This document shows positions 47,807 to 58,039 of a stretch of DNA of 64,000 nt, one piece after another; the first letter of the stretch is position 1; each line of letters opens with the position of its first letter. The DNA comes from Siphonodentalium dalli (taxonomy: Eukaryota; Mollusca; Scaphopoda; Gadilida; Siphonodentaliidae). The notes beneath the pieces are model-generated. The model did no database searches and had not been told where the DNA came from. It saw only the letters and a program-made list of their open reading frames with translations. The translations under genes and the position numbers were made by a program. The stretch covers positions 182,252,556 through 182,316,555 of the forward strand of contig CP136067.1 of NCBI GenBank assembly GCA_032622095.1, given 5' to 3'.

Positions 47807-48034
47807 CCGACCGTAAATGGAAGCTATGTAACCTGGAAATAGGAGACGAATTCCACATTATCATCAAATGTCAAAAATTGAATGATCTTAGGAAGAGACA
47901 CATCGAACCATACTACTATATTAAGGCCAAACACGAGGAAATTAAACGCACTTTTCAACATTAAGAATAGTAGATTATTGACTCTCTTTATCCGAAAAAC
48001 CCTCAAATTTTGCCAGGAACACCCTGTGGCTTAA
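47807..48034 (+). pseudogene. LINE reverse transcriptase, C-terminal fragment
   Basis: The frame from 47806 reads KLCNLEIGDEFHIIIKC, then LRKRHIEPYYY, and stops at 47962-47964. A neighbouring frame continues LFNIKNSRLLTLFIRKTLKF to a stop at 48032-48034. The Cys-x-x-x-x-IGDEFH-x4-C motif is the cysteine/histidine motif downstream of the polymerase in LINEs. It is the same family as 10930-11150. The frameshift near 47950 and the missing polymerase make it a pseudogene. Confidence 0.88.
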
Positions 48035-48495
48035 CCGTGGGCCAAACTGAACCACTATAACATCCTACAATATGGACATACTATAAATTCCAACCCCTTG
48101 CTGTGGATACACTATTTCTCATATGGTAATACTCTAGATTGTGTCCCTGATGTCAAAAAATGAAACTTCATTAAAACAACGATAACACCAAGCCATAATT
48201 TCCATTGACATTGAAAGCACACAGCTACCGCACCCAACCCCACGTCCTACCTACCCCCCCCCCCAATATTTATCATGCGGCTTTACTCTAGATTTCGCCC
48301 CCTTTAAAGAAACCTTATTAGAACCATCATAACACCACGCCACAATTTCCATTGAAAGTGCACAACGACTCCCACCCCTCCCAAAACCGCGCATGCGTCA
48401 TACATATTATGTATCATCATGTTCTGCATCGTATATAGCTTCAACATTATTACAATCATGTCAACATGAGAAAATAAATCTTATCGATTCGTATC
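47807..48495 (+). mobile_element. 5'-truncated LINE insertion with GTTATA duplication
   Basis: GTTATA at 47801-47806 and at 48496-48501 bracket 689 bp that are absent from copy A, whose empty site near 7108 holds a single TGTTATA on the minus strand. The insert begins inside the reverse transcriptase tail and ends with GAGAAAATAAATCTTATCG near 48468-48486, an AATAAA signal plus TTATC-like tail. The 3' UTR holds two diverged copies of a 145-bp block (ATAACACCA.GCCA.AATTTCC near 48184 and 48331). This is a classic target-primed, 5'-truncated insertion. Confidence 0.8.
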
Positions 48496-49014
48496 GTTAT
48501 ATTATGAATTGTGTTCCCGCAATAAAATCTTCAAGAGTGGCCCATGCAGCAATTGTTCACACCTTAATATCGAAAGCATTTAACGCGGTCGTAAAAGTTA
48601 CATACTGCAACAATGTTACATCTGCAATACACACATCCTGCAAAAAGTCTCTAACCGGTACGCAATATAGCGAGTACGTTGTTAATCAAATTTACCCATT
48701 ATAAATTGTATTCGTCAAAAATAACACAACTAACGAATATATAAACAGAAAACAGTTCATAAAAATTCAGTGCAAATACAATACATTTATTATATATGCT
48801 ACTATTTGACTATTATATATTATTATACGGTATATATCATATATGCAACTTCAGATATTGTTGATTAATCCTTTCGTATCGAAGTTGTTTCCGCAAAGCT
48901 GTTTACCGTCGTTCCGCTTATTTGATTTGTCGTAATATTTGGCGTATGCGGATAAAACAGTTTGTTGTATATTTACCGAAATTAAATTACATCTTCTACA
49001 AATGGTACCTTATG

Positions 49015-49312
49015 TATGGAATCCTATTAGGGCCACTGGCACCGAAAGCGACAAAAAGTGCGCCATTAGTAACGCGCCGAAAGCGACAAAATGTGCGATA
49101 TTAGCGCATGTTTCGGCGCGCCGAAAGCGACAAAATGTGCGCCGTAACGGCGCATGCACTTTTTGTCGCTTTCGGCGCTTTCGGCACGCGCCGAAACATG
49201 CGCTAATGGCGCACTTTTTCGGCGCTTTCGGTACGTTACTAATGGCGCATTTTTGTCGCTTTCGGCGCGCGCCGAAAGCGCCATTAGCAAGTGGCCCTAA
49301 TAGGATTCCATA
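49015..49312. mobile_element. 298-bp foldback element with CTTATG duplication
   Basis: The ends TATGGAATCCTATTAGGGCC and complement are flanked by CTTATG at 49009-49014 and 49313-49318. The minus strand of copy A near 6578 shows the uninterrupted site (GATAC-GTGATG-TCTTGG). The interior is built of direct and inverted copies of GCCGAAAGCGACAAAATGTG and GCGC-rich palindromes such as TTTCGGCGCGCCGAAA, with no coding sequence. The superfamily is unknown. Confidence 0.85.
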
Positions 49313-49591
49313 CTTATGTCTTGGTTATATTACTAATCTTTGAAAATATCCCCCAAAAAAAACATTGGATGTCACTTTTGTGTTATATTGTGGGAATAGG
49401 ACATTACTCTTCGTTCTACTGGAATTTCCTAAATATAACTCGCATCGTGTGAAACCCGAAATGTGTTGTTCTGGGAGACATCCCCATAGCTCCTATAACA
49501 TCGCCAGAAATGCCTGGCAGTATACACCATAGTGGCGTAATAATGGACCTTTCCACAGCTTTCAATAAAATAATTATTAGCAAAATATATA

Positions 49592-50083
49592 CTACTAGCC
49601 GATGAGCCCGACGTTGTCCGGGCTATTCAAAAACCAAATTTCAAGTCGATAGCTCCACCAGTTTCCGAGATCTGGTCTGCGCATGCGCGAAGCTGACGTC
49701 GCGCGGGCTCGGCGACCCGATAAAATTCGTATCCGGGGCAAGATACATTCACATACCAAATTTCAAGTCGATAGCTCCACCCGTTTCCGAGATCTCGTCT
49801 GCGCATGCGCGAAGCTGGCGTCGCACGGGCTCGGCGACCCGATAAAATTCGTATTCGGGGCAAGATACATTCACATACCAAATTTCAAGTCGATAGCTCC
49901 ACCCGTTTCCGAGATCTCATCTGCGCATGCGCTGCACGGGCGTCGCACGGGCTCGCCAATACGACAACGACACCGCCTGGTCAAACTACACACACGTACC
50001 AAGTTTCGTTCCGATCGGTCGAGAATCGTAGATTTGTATTAATGACAAACAAACATACAAACAAACATACAGACAGAGGTCTT
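49592..50083 (+). mobile_element. Retroposon-like element S, copy 1, with internal 122-bp repeats
   Basis: CAAAATATATA at 49581-49591 and at 50084-50094 is an 11-bp target duplication. The 5' end reads CTAGCCGATGAGCCCGACG and then TTGTCCGGGC. About 2.5 tandem units of 122 bp follow (TTTCAAGTCGATAGCTCCAC near 49638, 49760 and 49882; TGCGCATGCGCGAAGCTG). The 3' end reads GTTCCGATCGGTCGAGAATCG, then ACAAACAAACATACAAACAAA and AGACAGAGG. The 119-residue frames inside are products of the repeat. Ends of this form are widespread in invertebrate retroposons, but I cannot name the family. Confidence 0.75.
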
Positions 50084-50111
50084 CAAAATATATATGAGAT
50101 TAGATAGTTGC

Positions 50112-53100
50112 AAAATCGTTCACTTTGTGATAGAAGCGCCAAACTTTCAGAGTTTGTTAAGTGGTTCGTGAGTATCACTAAACTGGCTGGTTCCAGATTT
50201 TGGAGGTCACCTTGAACTTCAATTTGACCTTGACCTTTTTGAAATTCTCAGTTTTAGGGTTGGGTGGTTTATGCCATCCTTTTCTTGTGAAAATCGCATC
50301 TTCTCACAGTTTTTTCAATACAATTATAGTTGGGAGGCGACCACGGTTCATTTGGGCCAAAACATATCTCAATTTTCATAAGATGGCCGCCAATATGGCC
50401 GCCGGAAGTTGAAAATATGACATTTTTTCACAAATATCTTCTAGTTCAATTCATGCTGTTTGGAACTGGTTGAGTAATGCAACTTTATTTTGTGTTTTGT
50501 ATATTAACCGATCATTTGAGCAATTAAATATGCAATTATTGTGGTCCTAGCCCCTTCCGATCCCTCAAAACTTCGATTTTACAGGATGCGGTATAAAATT
50601 CCACAAAAAATCACAATTGGGATTCTAGTCATATTTCAACAAGAAATGAACATAACTTTGTAATGTAAGTGATGCATATCATTACCTATGAATATTCCAA
50701 ATCACTGGAACTAAAATTCTTACTTTGGCTCAAAATGGCTGCCAATATGGCCGCCAAAATATGGAAAATGGTAAATATTACATCAGCGTCTCCTGCAATC
50801 GTTTGCAAGTTGTGGTTCATGTATAAAATTGGCAATTCTGCATTCTATACAGTGAATACTAACATGTCTGATGCACCATGGTTAATTGTTACTATTGTCA
50901 CCACTGACATCGTCAAAAATATTGTACTTTTCTCTCAAAAACTTGACATAAATATTGGCAAAAATTCACTTTTCAGGTAAAATGTAACTATCTTTGGATT
51001 GAAAGGTGTTTATTGTTTTGGTCTATCTTAAATGTGTCTCACTACGGTGTTTATAGACCAAATTGCTCAAGATGGCTTCCAAAATGGCAACCAAATTTGT
51101 AAAATGTTAATTTTTTACATATATTCCGAACATTCTCTGCATTATCCGAAAATGTAGCAAAATGTGACTCACTTGGTTATTATACGTGTTAGTTAATTAA
51201 CTGACAACTAAATGTTCTATTCTGGTTGTCCCACTTCCGTATGGGGCAAAATAAATTCATTTTAAAGTATGTAATTTTGCCGAGCACCTCTTTTGTGATT
51301 TTGGCCATAGATAGTGAAAGGAAATGGGCAGAACTTTGAGACAGAATTGAGATGGACCATAATGTTTGGCTATTCTGGTCCATTATGCTAAGAAAATGTC
51401 AACCGAATACAGTGTGGATGCCAAGATCGTAGCCAGGGAGTTACTCTATGATCATACGTGAGGTGAATAGGTATACAGTGAGTTATTGTATGTCATGACT
51501 TATGAGAATAGGTATACAATGAGTGACTATATGGTTATGAGTGGGTTGTCCATTGTAAGATGCATCTATGTATACAAGGAGATGTCATGGACAGGTGTGA
51601 GGTGAATCGGTATGCATGGAGTGACTGTATGGTGTATGATTGTGTATATCCAGTACGGGTGCACCAGGTGTGCCTGTATGGGCATTGGTGTGGTGTATGG
51701 ATATAGCTACATGGTCATCTATGTGTTGATTATGTATATATGGAGTGACTGTAAAGGCATGGGTGGGATGTACATGTGTTGTCTGTATGATCATGGATGG
51801 GTGTGTTGGTAAATAGGGTGTGATTTTATGGTTACGGGTAATGTGTATAGGTATACACGAAATGACTGTGTGGGTATATAGGGAGTGTCCTTGTGGTAAC
51901 GGGTGGGTGCATATTTATATATTTCATGGATGTATTATCATTGGTGGGTGTACAGGGATTAGATGTATTATCATGGATGGCATGTATGATTATACAGTGA
52001 ATTGCTTAATTGTCATGTGTGAGGTGTATATGCAAGTATGGATTGTTTGAGTGGTTGTGTGTATATCTGGAAGGGCTGAATGGCCATTAGTGAGGTTTAC
52101 GTGTATGCTTGGAGTGAATCTATGGTCTAGGGTTCGCTGTATATGTATATCGAGTGGTTATATGACTATGCGTGTCGATATAGGTATACAGGTAGTGATT
52201 GTATGGTCAATGGTGAGATGAGTACATGAGGACTATGCGGATACAGGGAGTGACATGGCCAATGTTGAGGTGAATATGTATGTAATGATTGACCATGGTC
52301 GTGTACGAATGTTTTGAATAGGTACACACGGTGTGACTATATGGCCATAGGTCAGGTACCATTGATTAAGGTATGTGTATGAAGCGAGTGGCTATATGGC
52401 CATTGGTGATGTGCATATGTATACCCGGAGTGACTTTATGGTCATTGTTGATGTATATATTGATTTATTTGACCACGTGTTTGGAGAATAGGTATACAGG
52501 GGATGACCTTATGGCCAATTGTGAGCTGAATGGGTATACAAGGAATGACTATATGGTTATCGGTCATGTTTAGGAGTATCCCCGGTGTGTCTGTGTCGTG
52601 ACGCGTGGCTGTAATGTCACCCGCGGTCATGGGTCAGGTGTACATGTATACAGTGGGTCACTATATTGTTATGTCTGTGGTGTTTATGTATATATGTAAT
52701 GACTGTGTGGTAACAGGTGGCCATCGTGTTCCGTGTTTAACGCCCCCATGTATATAAACACCATCAAGATAGAGAACTCTCTGACATGACCTCTCCATTG
52801 ATTAACATATCCTTGAGTTATTGTGCCACCCAAGGTACACATGTACAACCCACTCATTACCTCGGTCACTCCATATGTACATAAACACAACACAAATGAC
52901 AACATAGTCACCCACTTTATACACGTACACCTGATCATACAGCCATACTTGGTTATACCCATACATACCACAAATGACGATACAGCCACGAGTCACCATG
53001 TATAAACACCCGACACATGGCCATATAGTCACTCTATGTATACATATTCACTACATTCACGACCATACGGTCACGCGTTGTATACCTATTCACCTCACCG

Positions 53101-54714
53101 TGGACTATACAGTCACTAGCTGTATACCTATTCGCCATATCCATTATCATAGAGTCAATCCAGGAATACATATGCACATCACCAATGGTGAGCCCTTCCA
53201 GATATACCAATACCCGCACATACGACCTCTCATAAGTTCCACACTTGCCATACTCATGATCATGCATCTACTCCCCATACACCATCAATGATAACACATC
53301 CACAACATATATAAATACACAACCCACCGTTGCCAACAGGCACTCCCCATATACACACACATCATCCATAACCATACAATAACTCGCGGTATACATATCC
53401 TCATCTACGATCATAAAGTAACTCCCTGGCTGTCATCTTGGCTTACATCCTGTATCCAGTTGATAAATTGTTATCATAATGGGCCAGACTACCCACATCT
53501 CATGGTTCATCTCAGTTCCGTCTCAAAGTTCTGCCCATTTCCTTTCAATAATATGGCCATAATCACAAAAGAGGTTATCCGCAAAATTCCATACTGCAAC
53601 TTTAAAATGAATTTGTCATGCCCCATACGTAACTAGGATAACCATAATAGAACATAGTTGTCAGTGAATTAACTAACATGTATAATAACCAACTGAGTCA
53701 CAATTTGCTACCTTTTGGGATAACGCAGAGAATAATTTTCTGGATATGTGTGAAAAATTTACTTGTGTGACACATTTAAGATAGGTCAAAACAATAAACA
53801 CATTTGATACCAAAGTTGTTGTATTTTATTTGAAAAAATGGTCGAACCCTGAAAAGTGATTTTTTGCCGATATTTATGTCAAGTTTGTGAGAGAAAAATC
53901 CAATATATCTGGTGATGTCAGTGGTGACAATAGTAACAATGAAACATGGTGTATCAGACATGTTAGTATTCAATGTATAGAATACAGATTAGCCAATGTT
54001 ATACATCAACCACAACTTGTAAGCAATTGCATGACACCCTGGTGCAATATTTACAATTTTCCATATTTTGGTGGCCATTTTGGCAGCCATTTTGAGCCAA
54101 GGTAAGATTTTTGGTTCCAGAGAGTTGGAATATTCATAGGTAATGATATGCCTCACTTGCATTACAATGTTCTTTTCATTTCTAGTTGAAATATGACTAG
54201 AATCCCAATTGTGATTTTTGTGTAAAATTTTGTACCGCGTTCTGTAAAATCGAATTTTTGAGGGATTGGAAGGGGTTAGGACCCCAATAATTGCATATTG
54301 AATTGCTCCAATGATCAGTTAATATACAAAACATAAAATAAAGTTGCATTACTCAACCAGTTCCAAACAGCATGAATTGAACTAGAAGATATTTGTGAAA
54401 AAATGTCATATTTTCAACTTCCGGCGGCCATATTGGCGGCCATCTTATGAAAATTGAGATATGTTTTGGCCCAAATGAACCGTGGTCACCTTCCAACTAT
54501 AATTGTATTGAGAAAACTGTGAGAAGATGCGATTTTCACAAGAATAGGATGGCATAAACCACCCAACCCAAAAACTGAGATTTTCAAAAAGGTCAAGGTC
54601 AAATTGAAGGTCGAGGTGACCTCCGAAATCTGGAACCAGCCAGTTTAGTGATACTCACCAACCACTTAACAAATTCTGAAAGTTTGGCGCTTCTATCACA
54701 AAGTGAACGATTTT
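50112..54714. mobile_element. Foldback-type element, 4.6 kb, 1.3-kb arms
   Basis: The left arm (50112 to about 51460) and right arm (about 53390-54714) are diverged reverse complements along their whole length. The ends read AAAATCGTTCACTTTGTGAT then AGAAGCGCCAAACTTTC. Shared internal landmarks include TGGCTGGTTCCAGATTT, GATGGCCGCCAATATGGCCG, GAACTGGTTGAGTAATGCAA, CTAGTCATATTTCAAC and CAGCCAGGGAGTTACT. The arms continue into a tandem-repeat core whose left part is TG-rich and right part its mirror. Long inverted repeats with tandem repeats inside are the architecture of Foldback/TU/Galileo elements. No transposase is recognised, so it is probably non-autonomous. A target duplication is not evident. 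Confidence 0.85.
51440..53420. repeat. Degenerate tandem core of the foldback element
   Basis: Left of about 52735 the + strand carries irregular 40-60 bp units of GGTATACAGTGAGTGACTATATGG and GGTGAGGTGTATA type (for example 51469, 51512, 52174, 52494). Right of about 52740 the same repeats are on the minus strand (CCATATAGTCACTC, TATACCTATTCACC). The axis of symmetry lies near 52735. The short Tyr/Met/Val-rich and His/Thr-rich frames are repeat products. Confidence 0.8.
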
Positions 54715-54748
54715 ATGTTTTCCTGTAATTATCCCCCCTCCTGGTGGT

Positions 54749-54851
54749 ATGAGCTGTTGCGCGTTCACCGAGAAATAACTGCAACTAGCCACGTGGGCGC
54801 CGACCAATCAGAATGCTGGATTTAGTGATAATCACACCTAGTATGTAAATA
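54749..54851 (+). repeat. Dispersed repeat R1, copy 2
   Basis: It matches 3824-3925 with few changes, including the CACGTG and CCAAT motifs, and lies 35 bp beyond the right end of the foldback element. Confidence 0.75.
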
Positions 54852-55202
54852 TTCTTCTATAACGAACTTTACGCCCAGAATCGGGCTCGTATGTCTTCGA
54901 ATTAGGTCAAATGGAAGCTTTGTCTATATATGAACATTGAGGGCAGCCTTCCCCACGCATGATGATATCAAACGTGCGTATATCAGAGGTCTGTGAACGT
55001 CAAAACAACGATATTTATAAGTAAACAAAGCATTGTCTTCCAGAGAATTTCAATTTGTCGTGCTATCGGAAAATGCATTAAACGATCGTATCATCACTTT
55101 ACCTTCTTCTACCACGGTGTACAATATATCATTTTGAAGACATATTCATCGCGGATATTTGAGACTGTTAATCACATGCAGGGGTTCATGTGAATGCCCG
55201 AG
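54852..55202. other. Intergenic, nothing recognised
   Basis: A 66-codon frame at 54993-55193 on + has no known motif and ends at the tandem array. No other feature is seen. Confidence 0.35.
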
Positions 55203-55377
55203 CACTAAGGCTTACACATCAGTAATCACCCCCTGAACACTCACTAAGGCTTACCCATCACTAATCACCCCCCTGAACACTCACTAAGGCTTACACATCA
55301 GTAATCACCCCCTGAACACTCACTAAGGCTTACACATCAGTAATCACCCCCCTGAACACTCACTAAGGCTTACACAT
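55203..55377 (+). repeat. 39/40-bp tandem repeat, about 4.5 units
   Basis: Units start CACTAAGGCTTACACATCAG at 55203, 55242, 55282, 55321 and 55361. The alternation of 39 and 40 bp comes from CCCCC versus CCCCCC in the CACCCCC(C)TGAACACT part. Confidence 0.95.
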
Positions 55378-55842
55378 GGTAAGTCTTTTGAATGAAAGTC
55401 CGTTATAGACGAGCAACAGCATCAATCGAACCGATCTCCCAGGCAGTATGTTGTGGACCGAGAAGAGTTGGTCTAACCCTAATTTTGATAACCGTGCATA
55501 CACTCAGTGTTAGATTTCCTATTTAAAAAAATAAATTGTTGTCAATTCATAACATGCTGACATTTAGATTTTTGCATTGATATTGAAAATTCATCCATGA
55601 TTATAACAATAATTATCATTATATTTGTTACAATTAAACGAACATGGCTCATTAGAACCTCCAATTTTATACATAATTTCGAGCGACGGATACGATAAGT
55701 CGATAAATAAACGAACTATTGATATACCGGCTTCAGATGCTCTGTTCCATGTTGCGCAAATGGCTGTTTTGTGTTTGGGACCGTATTCACAGTTGTATTT
55801 TTTATTACTTTAATGCGTCTTTTTTTGGGTTACATAATGCTC
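55378..55842. other. Intergenic, nothing recognised
   Basis: A 62-codon frame from 55625 is unsupported. The sequence just before 55843 could read in frame into the RKVVQI segment of repeat R4, but it is not matched at the other R4 copy. Confidence 0.35.
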
Positions 55843-55940
55843 GTAGAAAGGTAGTTCAGATATGTATCGACCTATTTCGATACTGAGAAAAATTTAAAAG
55901 CGAATAATATTAGGTGTATTTTGGAGCGCAATCCACCATG
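55843..55940 (+). repeat. Dispersed repeat R4, copy 2
   Basis: The inverted counterpart of 9760-9862 (AGAAAGGTAGTTCAGATAT, ATCGACCTATTT, GTATTTTGGAGCGCAA). Both potential peptides carry RKVVQI-x-IDLF, but the flanks are not conserved. Confidence 0.55.
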
Positions 55941-57420
55941 TGGCTTTAAACACAAAAAGGGTGTATGTTCTCTGGTGTACATATATAGCATACAGATGGA
56001 CACGGCAAAACTAATTATAAACTATTTCTGCACACTCCTTGTCGCATAGCAACCGTACCCATACCCCCCCCCCCCCACACACACACTGGTGGAATGTGTG
56101 GAATCTCCTTTGCAGGTATTAGTTTATTTCGTCGGACAAAATTCCAGACATTCTTGTTCCAAACGACACATTCTGGTTTTCAAGACAAACACAATTTGTC
56201 CTACCAAAATCAATCTATATGAACTGATAAACAAGTCAGCGTACTCGATAACAATCTCAGCTTTCAGTTTTTGAGTTTTTATTATCTCCATATAAGGACT
56301 CAACTCAAGTTCAATTTAATTTAGTTTTTAGAAATACTTTTTTCTGCTCAAAAACATTTAATTTATTTCTGACTTAAGAATTATCTACCTTTTAATTTGA
56401 AAAAAACTAAAACTTCACTATAGTTCGTAAAAAAATGTCTTGTTTACTTTGATTGCAGTTCAGTGGAATCAAGTCTTTTGAATATCCAACTGTGGGGAAT
56501 TTAGATTTCTGTGATGAGGGTGGTCGGGGGTAGAATACTGGCAAAAACTTCTACTATACCATTGCATGAAAAGAACCCAAAATTAGCTATTTCCATAACA
56601 ATTTCGTTTTTCCCCTGCAATTATGGGCTCAGAATTGTACATCGTTAAGATAACCCATTCACCTCGCAGTGAAAAACACGTCATGCACCAAAGCCAGTGT
56701 GATAATAATGTTATTCGACTGATAGTATGACCATCAATGAAAACATTGCGCTCTGATCCTGTGGAAGTACATATCCATACCAAGACTGACAACTCCATAT
56801 TTTCGGTTCGTTTGATGTAAAAGTACCGTGAAGTTCGTATTGCTTTGAAATCGGAGTTTACACAACATGCAACAATCCGGCAGAAAATAGTCATAAATAG
56901 TCCGACAGAGAATAGTCATAAATAATCCGGCAGAGAATAGTCATAAATTGACAAATCCACATTTTCAGAGTGTCGGGCATTCATAGATATATAGGTGCGC
57001 AGTGTGAAACAATCGTGAAAATGTAGTCTGACAGTCACACTGGCTAATTTTTGCCAATGCGTGTTTTCGTGTTTTTTTTGTGGATTCGGTAATCAATAGG
57101 GTATCCGCTTTGAGAAATTCAGTTTAAATTTATTGTTAATTCGTTAAACCTCCCCCAATCCCACCCACCCAATAGAAGAATTTGACTTATATTTCACCAG
57201 AGTTGATCTATTGTGGTGTTGCAATTTCTCAAACAAATCGCCGTTATTTCGTCAAAGTAGATTTTTTATAGAGTTATTACCCTTCAGATTAAGTATTATA
57301 TTCAATCGAAACCACGCTTGCCTCCCGTGGTCGCGATTATATGCCAATAGCCATCTAATCGTGAACCCCGATTGACTCTCTTTTGGTTGTAAAACGTGTG
57401 CGTATTCGGTGGTTTATCAT
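55941..57420. other. Intergenic with small repeats
   Basis: Holds a C13 run with CA repeats at 56064-56085 and three units of a 25-26 bp repeat at 56876-56949 (TCCGGCAGAGAATAGTCATA). The 103-codon minus-strand frame at 56583-56894 has no recognised domain. No gene is supported. Confidence 0.4.
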
Positions 57421-57426
57421 AGCGAA

Positions 57427-57509
57427 ATGTACAATGCTCGGTCCCGACCTAATTTACTGGACTCGTTTTGTAAATTTCTTTATAAACTGCATGGGGACGG
57501 GTCGTACAG
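57427..57509 (+). CDS. Speculative first exon (27 codons plus 2 nt)
   Basis: From an ATG at 57427 with an A-rich lead (GCGAAATG) the frame reads MYNARSRPNLLDSFCKFLYK and then LHGDGSY, ending at CAG|GTAGGT, a good consensus splice donor at 57510. The peptide has ordinary protein-like composition, unlike the repeat frames elsewhere. The frame is also open upstream to about 57370. I do not recognise a family and cannot identify a following exon; a 89-codon frame at 57803-58072 is the nearest candidate, but its link is unproven. It could easily be chance. Confidence 0.15.
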
Positions 57510-58035
57510 GTAGGTTATATTTACTATTTTCCAAACATCCATAAAACATACTTAAATCAATACATGGGACATGAAACTAACATCTGCTTCTATAAGGCGT
57601 GCGATGGCGTTTCACACAACTATGCGTTGTTTGCTCGCGTAAAGAAATAGTTCCTAGATAAATAGGAATCTGTGACGTATTTAATGCATGGCGTAAATTT
57701 ATTGAATTAAATTTTCAAACTATTTTAATATCAGTCTCAGACACCGACCCTTCTTCGTCCCTCGCTCCCCGATTCCGAATCACGTTTGCGCAACAATAAT
57801 ACATGGATACACCTGGCACTACTTCCTGTTATGCAATGATTGTTGCATATCATTTTTTTAGAATGAGTTTAATAAATGAAATAAGGATCGGATCATGTAT
57901 AATAAAGATATATTTTAAACTATCGGTTCATTCCGACATAATTAAACCATCAAATCAGCACCTTATTCGGGCGTACCTAAAATGCTTATCAGCAGATTTC
58001 ACGACCTCAGTTGATCTCATTTATAACGAAGGGTC
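57510..58035. other. Intergenic or intronic DNA, unproven
   Basis: Contains the start of an 89-codon + frame (57803-58072) without recognised motifs, whose end lies in the tandem array that follows. Nothing else is seen. Confidence 0.3.
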
Positions 58036-58039
58036 TAGA

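Larger units (their letters stand above)
46630..49560 (-). repeat. Paralogous segment P, copy B (inverted, three insertions)
   Basis: On the minus strand this matches 6340-7435 throughout, but is stretched to 2.9 kb by three nested insertions at 46878-47755, 47807-48495 and 49015-49312. Removing them restores collinearity with copy A. There is no shared open frame, so the segment is probably non-coding repeat DNA. Confidence 0.85.

Noticed and set aside
51585-53291. His/Thr- and Tyr/Val-rich small proteins in the foldback core
   Set aside because: These frames follow the degenerate tandem repeat and appear on both strands as mirror images of the palindrome.
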